Assembly (NCBI GenBank): GCA_025963615.1
Contig: JAOQAL010000073.1
Location: forward strand, 1 to 7,985
Length of the DNA stretch: 7,985 nt
Reading direction: 5' to 3'
Source: Chitinophagaceae bacterium
GTDB lineage: Bacteria; Bacteroidota; Bacteroidia; Chitinophagales; Chitinophagaceae
Shown here: positions 5,198 to 7,985 of the stretch, in pieces
How the letters are laid out: each line of letters opens with the position of its first letter
Position numbering within the stretch: the stretch's first letter is position 1
The notes under the pieces: model-generated
Told to the model about the DNA's origin: nothing
The model's input: the letters and a program-made list of their open reading frames with translations, nothing else
Database searches by the model: none
Program-made: the position numbers and the translations under genes

Positions 5198-6541
5198 ATG
5201 AGACCTATCTTATTACTAACCGCTCTTACAACCATCAGCATTTTAGGGTTTGGGCAAAAAAAATCGGCGATCGGCTTTAGTTTCAATCTGACAGACTTTC
5301 AAACTCCCACAGATATCAAAAACACTTCATTGCATGATGTGTTGAAAAGTGGTGACTGGCATAAGGGAAGCCGCCTGGAACCGGGCTTTTCAGTATCATA
5401 CTGGAAAGGATTGACAAACCACCTGGATGTCTCGGCAAGATATAATGGTGTTTTTGGAAGTACTTCGTTCAGCAATCTTACCAATAAAGCAAATTCCCTG
5501 GACTACTTCAATGAATTGGAAGCGGCTTTACATGCCCGGGCTTTAAAACAAACTGCCGTTATAAATCCTTTCCTTACCGCAGGTTTGGGAATCGGCAATT
5601 ATTGGCAAAATTTCGGACTTGCTCCCTATGCCCCGCTGGGTGTTGGAATTGAAGTAAATATCGCCAATGAAGCCTTTATTCACATACTGGCTAACTACAG
5701 GCTCAGCTTCGATAATAAAAAATCACCCAATAACCTGTTTTATTCATTGGGAGTTTCACAAAATTTAAGCAGGCCAAAACCCAAAGTCGTTCCTCCTCCC
5801 CCCGTTCCGGTTGTCGTGAATATCGACAGGGATAATGATGGAGTAGTTGATAGCATTGATGCCTGCCCGGATGTCGCTGGCGTTGCAATATTAAAAGGCT
5901 GCCCGGATAAAGATGGTGACGGCATTGCCGATAAAGACGATAAATGCCCTGAGGTTGCGGGCCTCGCAAAATACCAGGGATGTCCCATTCCGGATACTGA
6001 TAAGGACGGAGTGAATGATGAAGAAGATAAATGCCCTAGTGAACCCGGTGTTGTTCGCTATCAAGGCTGCCCTATTCCGGATACTGACAATGATGGTGTA
6101 AACGATGAAGAAGACAAATGTCCAAATCTTCCCGGGGTAAAAGAAAACCAGGGTTGCCCGGTAATTAAAGAAGAAATAAAGAAGAAGGTTGAGCTCGCCG
6201 CCAGGAACATTTATTTTGCTACCGGCAGTTCAAAACTTTTGGCTAAATCCAATAAGGGATTAAATGAAGTAGTGAAAGTCCTGAACGATGATCCGGGAAT
6301 GAAATTAGCTATTGACGGGCATACTGATAATACCGGCAAAGCTGAGAAAAACCAGATCTTAAGTGAGGCGCGTGCGGCTGCCGTAAAAAATTACCTGGTA
6401 TCAAAAGGTATTGATCAAAGCAGGCTTACTTCAGCAGGCTACGGACAGGATCAACCAATTGCTGATAATAAAACAGCCGCCGGTAAAGCTAAAAACCGTC
6501 GTGTCGAACTGAAATTGAGCTATTACATTACGACTAATTAA
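5198..6541 (+). CDS. OmpA-family outer membrane protein with four TSP3 repeats
   Basis: The 447-residue protein should link the outer membrane to peptidoglycan. A signal peptide covers about residues 1-20 (core L-L-L-T-A-L, end G-F-G-Q). Residues 21-190 alternate polar and hydrophobic strands and likely form a small beta-barrel. A Pro-rich linker (R-P-K-P-K-V-V-P-P-P-P-V-P) precedes four thrombospondin type-3 calcium-binding repeats (208-321), each with D-x-D-x-D-G and a C-P near its middle and end. The OmpA-like domain (about 331-441) has N-I-Y-F-A-T-G-S, D-G-H-T-D-N-T-G (373-380), S-E-A-R (389-392) and N-R-R-V-E-L. D377 and R392 have the 15-residue spacing of the Asp-Arg pair that binds diaminopimelate in E. 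coli OmpA. It appears to be a single-gene unit with its own promoter, ending 21 nt before an inverted-repeat element. Confidence 0.95.
   Translation: MRPILLLTALTTISILGFGQKKSAIGFSFNLTDFQTPTDIKNTSLHDVLKSGDWHKGSRLEPGFSVSYWKGLTNHLDVSARYNGVFGSTSFSNLTNKANSLDYFNELEAALHARALKQTAVINPFLTAGLGIGNYWQNFGLAPYAPLGVGIEVNIANEAFIHILANYRLSFDNKKSPNNLFYSLGVSQNLSRPKPKVVPPPPVPVVVNIDRDNDGVVDSIDACPDVAGVAILKGCPDKDGDGIADKDDKCPEVAGLAKYQGCPIPDTDKDGVNDEEDKCPSEPGVVRYQGCPIPDTDNDGVNDEEDKCPNLPGVKENQGCPVIKEEIKKKVELAARNIYFATGSSKLLAKSNKGLNEVVKVLNDDPGMKLAIDGHTDNTGKAEKNQILSEARAAAVKNYLVSKGIDQSRLTSAGYGQDQPIADNKTAAGKAKNRRVELKLSYYITTN
5819..6160 (+). repeat. TSP3-coding repeats, four units of 27-29 codons
   Basis: Units cover residues 208-236, 237-263, 264-292 and 293-321. 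The last two (5987-6073 and 6074-6160) are 87-nt tandem copies. Their first 17 codons differ by one amino acid (Lys/Asn) but by eight synonymous changes. This points to an older duplication whose protein sequence has been held constant, as expected for calcium-binding Asp and disulfide Cys positions. Confidence 0.85.
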
Positions 6542-6562
6542 TCAACAGAAGTAAGCGGATAT

Positions 6563-6706
6563 ATAAAAGAGGCTGTCTCAATAGTGTAATTTTAAAATAA
6601 ACCCGCAGAGATGTTGAGAAAGTAAAGATTGATTCTTAACAGTTCATCTCTTTGCGTTCTTTGCGCCCTTGGCGTGAAATATTCCTTTTGAGACAGCTTC
6701 TTTTAT
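6563..6706. mobile_element. MITE-like element with 19-nt terminal inverted repeats; also a likely bidirectional terminator
   Basis: The left end ATAAAAGAGGCTGTCTCAA (6563-6581) and the right end TTGAGACAGCTTCTTTTAT (6688-6706) are inverted copies with one mismatch, which becomes a G-U pair in RNA. They enclose 106 nt without a gene. Inside, AGAGATG (6607-6613) complements CATCTCT (6645-6651), so the whole element can fold into one long branched hairpin. Both outer ends give T-rich tails, so it could stop transcripts from the ompA-like gene and from yigZ, which converge here. From memory, many Bacteroidota insertion sequences and their short derivatives end in similar CTGTCTCAA repeats, but I cannot confirm this. 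No clear target-site duplication flanks it. Confidence 0.65.
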
Positions 6707-6729
6707 TAATTAAGATTGTAATCGTAACA

Positions 6730-7326
6730 TTAAATCTTTATCAGTTCCACCGTTCCGGTTTCCATTAACCGGTTTAGCACTTCAACGGTTTTTTCTTTTG
6801 CGATTGCAATGTTCATACTGCAAAACAGTTGAATATCCTGTTTAACAATGACACAATTGTACAGCTTGATAATTTTCATTACATTGTTTAATTGTGTATA
6901 ATCGAAGTGCAAAATATAATTAACAAGCACTGATTTTTGACTGACCGGTGTAGTTTGCAATGCAAGGGAAGCGGCCGTTTTATAGGCATTGATCAAGCCT
7001 GGCACACCTAATAAAGTGCCTCCGAAATAACGCACTACGACAATGAGCGTATTGGTAAGTTGCTTACTATCTATTTGTCCAAGAATCGGGCGGCCGGCAG
7101 AACCTGACGGCTCACCATCATCACTCACCCGAAAATTATTCCCGTCCAGGCCCAGCCGGTATGCAAAACAGTGGTGTGTTGCTTTAGGATGTTCCTTTTT
7201 TATATCAGTAAGCCTGTCTTTAAAATCGTTTACACTTTCTATACTAAATGCATAAGCGATAAAGCGACTGCCCCTGTCCTTAAATTCAGCTACAGAAGCC
7301 TTTTCAATTGTATAATAAAAATCCAT
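6730..7326 (-). CDS. yigZ: YigZ/IMPACT family protein (UPF0029)
   Basis: The ATG at 7326 gives 198 residues; an in-frame TTG three codons earlier (7335) is possible but less likely. The IMPACT N-terminal domain is clear: K-D-R-G-S-R-F-I-A-Y-A (16-26), H-H-C-F-A-Y-R-L (51-58), the signature D-D-G-E-P-S-G-S-A-G-R-P-I-L (69-82) and V-V-R-Y-F-G-G-T-L-L-G (97-107). A C-terminal ferredoxin-like domain (about 133-198; UPF0029 C-terminal type) follows. The biochemical role of bacterial YigZ is not settled. Eukaryotic IMPACT/Yih1 regulates the Gcn2 kinase, which bacteria lack, so that role should not be transferred. It begins 19 nt after the ribD stop on the same strand, so the two are probably transcribed together. 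Confidence 0.93.
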   Translation of the reverse strand: MDFYYTIEKASVAEFKDRGSRFIAYAFSIESVNDFKDRLTDIKKEHPKATHHCFAYRLGLDGNNFRVSDDGEPSGSAGRPILGQIDSKQLTNTLIVVVRYFGGTLLGVPGLINAYKTAASLALQTTPVSQKSVLVNYILHFDYTQLNNVMKIIKLYNCVIVKQDIQLFCSMNIAIAKEKTVEVLNRLMETGTVELIKI

Positions 7327-7345
7327 GGAAGACAATAGGTGAAAA

Positions 7346-7985
7346 TTAAAGACTGGCCGGTTTAAATATTGTTATGAGATCCCCCGATACATTGAAAGAG
7401 CCTGATGGCACGGCCTTCTTTAGCTGTGGTGCAGACAATCCTTTTTCTATTATCAGTTCATTGTTTTTTATTACTCTTATTTCATCCCAGATTTGTTCAT
7501 CGATGAAAGACTGCAGTAGTTTCGCTCCTCCCTCTATCATCACACTTTGTATTTTCAATTGATACAAGGCAGTCACTACCTGGTGTACAATTCCTGAATC
7601 TTCACGAACCTGGTAATACAGGAGGTTATCTTTTTCTTCCTGCTTAAATCTGTTAAATATAATCGTGAGCACCTCGTGATTGAAAATTTTCAATGTGGCC
7701 GGTAAACGCAGATCCATATCAATGATCATCCGGACTGGCGAAGGTCCAGTCCACAATCTTGTCGTCAACTCAGGATTGTCGGCTAAGGCCGTATTGGTTC
7801 CAATCATTACACCCGCTTCTTCGCTTCGCCATTTATGTACCAGGCGGTTTGTATATTCATTGCTTATTAACAATCGCGGGATAACGGAATCTTTATCAGG
7901 TCCTTCTCCCGCCAGCGGAGTTTGTAATGTATTTGCAATAATACCATTCCGTGTTTGCTCACATTTTAAAATAATATAAGGCCGG
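7346..7985 (-). CDS. ribD: RibD, reductase domain (5-amino-6-ribosylaminouracil phosphate reductase), partial
   Basis: The frame is open from the right edge to the stop at 7346, giving 212 residues. They begin R-P-Y-I-I-L-K, which is the usual start of the RibD C-terminal reductase domain. Motifs are W-R-S-E-E-A-G-V-M-I-G (52-62 of the visible part), T-N-T-A-L-A-D-N-P (63-71), P-V-R-M-I-I-D (83-89) and V-M-I-E-G-G-A-K-L-L (148-157). RibD carries out the deamination and NADPH-dependent side-chain reduction steps of riboflavin synthesis. The zinc deaminase domain would lie beyond the window, so whether this is a two-domain protein cannot be checked. Where most RibD proteins have K-W-A-Q-S-L-D-G, this one has K-C-E-Q-T-R-N-G. 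Starting the gene at the in-frame TTG at 7873 would cut off the first beta strand and is wrong. Confidence 0.93.
   Translation of the reverse strand, partial: RPYIILKCEQTRNGIIANTLQTPLAGEGPDKDSVIPRLLISNEYTNRLVHKWRSEEAGVMIGTNTALADNPELTTRLWTGPSPVRMIIDMDLRLPATLKIFNHEVLTIIFNRFKQEEKDNLLYYQVREDSGIVHQVVTALYQLKIQSVMIEGGAKLLQSFIDEQIWDEIRVIKNNELIIEKGLSAPQLKKAVPSGSFNVSGDLITIFKPASL

Noticed and set aside
6541..6720. Target-site duplication around the inverted-repeat element
   Set aside because: The flanks ATAAAA and TTTTAT are complementary and belong to the inverted repeat. No direct repeat could be found outside it.

Overview
The window is ordinary-looking chromosome of a Bacteroidota bacterium, most likely of the Chitinophagaceae or a nearby family. 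That placement is an inference. It rests on the gene content (a secreted CarboxypepD_reg-like protein, an OmpA protein with TSP3 repeats, and an Mrp ATPase without the usual C-terminal CxxC), on Ala-Gln-type signal peptide ends, on the lack of clear Shine-Dalgarno sequences, and on several upstream matches to the Bacteroidota -7 promoter consensus TAnnTTTG.

Layout. Positions 1-1728 (minus strand) hold a tight three-gene run in the order paiB-like FMN-binding protein, lipoprotein glycerophosphodiester phosphodiesterase (GDPD), and a short-chain dehydrogenase cut by the left edge. The first two overlap by 4 nt and the last two are 9 nt apart. A 168-nt gap with unusual nested complementarity separates them from mrp (1897-3003, minus), a DUF59 + P-loop iron-sulfur carrier ATPase. 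mrp is divergent from a small secreted CarboxypepD_reg-like protein (3110-3751, plus). A 285-nt non-coding stretch follows, holding a hairpin, an exact array of nine heptamers (3821-3883), a possible promoter and a palindrome. A 3-hydroxyacyl-CoA dehydrogenase (4037-4936, plus) comes next. A 261-nt gap with a promoter-like site and a 5'-UTR hairpin leads to an OmpA-family protein with four TSP3 repeats (5198-6541, plus). A 144-nt element with 19-nt near-perfect terminal inverted repeats (6563-6706) sits between the convergent ompA-like and yigZ-like genes. The window ends with yigZ/IMPACT (6730-7326, minus), directly downstream of the reductase part of ribD, which runs off the right edge.

How the genes relate. 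Most are housekeeping or envelope genes without one shared pathway: Fe-S assembly (mrp), acyl-CoA metabolism (3-hydroxyacyl-CoA dehydrogenase), riboflavin synthesis (ribD), and outer membrane-peptidoglycan linkage (OmpA). The paiB-GDPD-SDR run and the ribD-yigZ pair look like transcription units. I see no CRISPR array, tRNA, rRNA, intact insertion sequence, phage gene or recognisable defence system. The least explained material is between genes: the heptamer array, the MITE-like element and the structured mrp-paiB gap.
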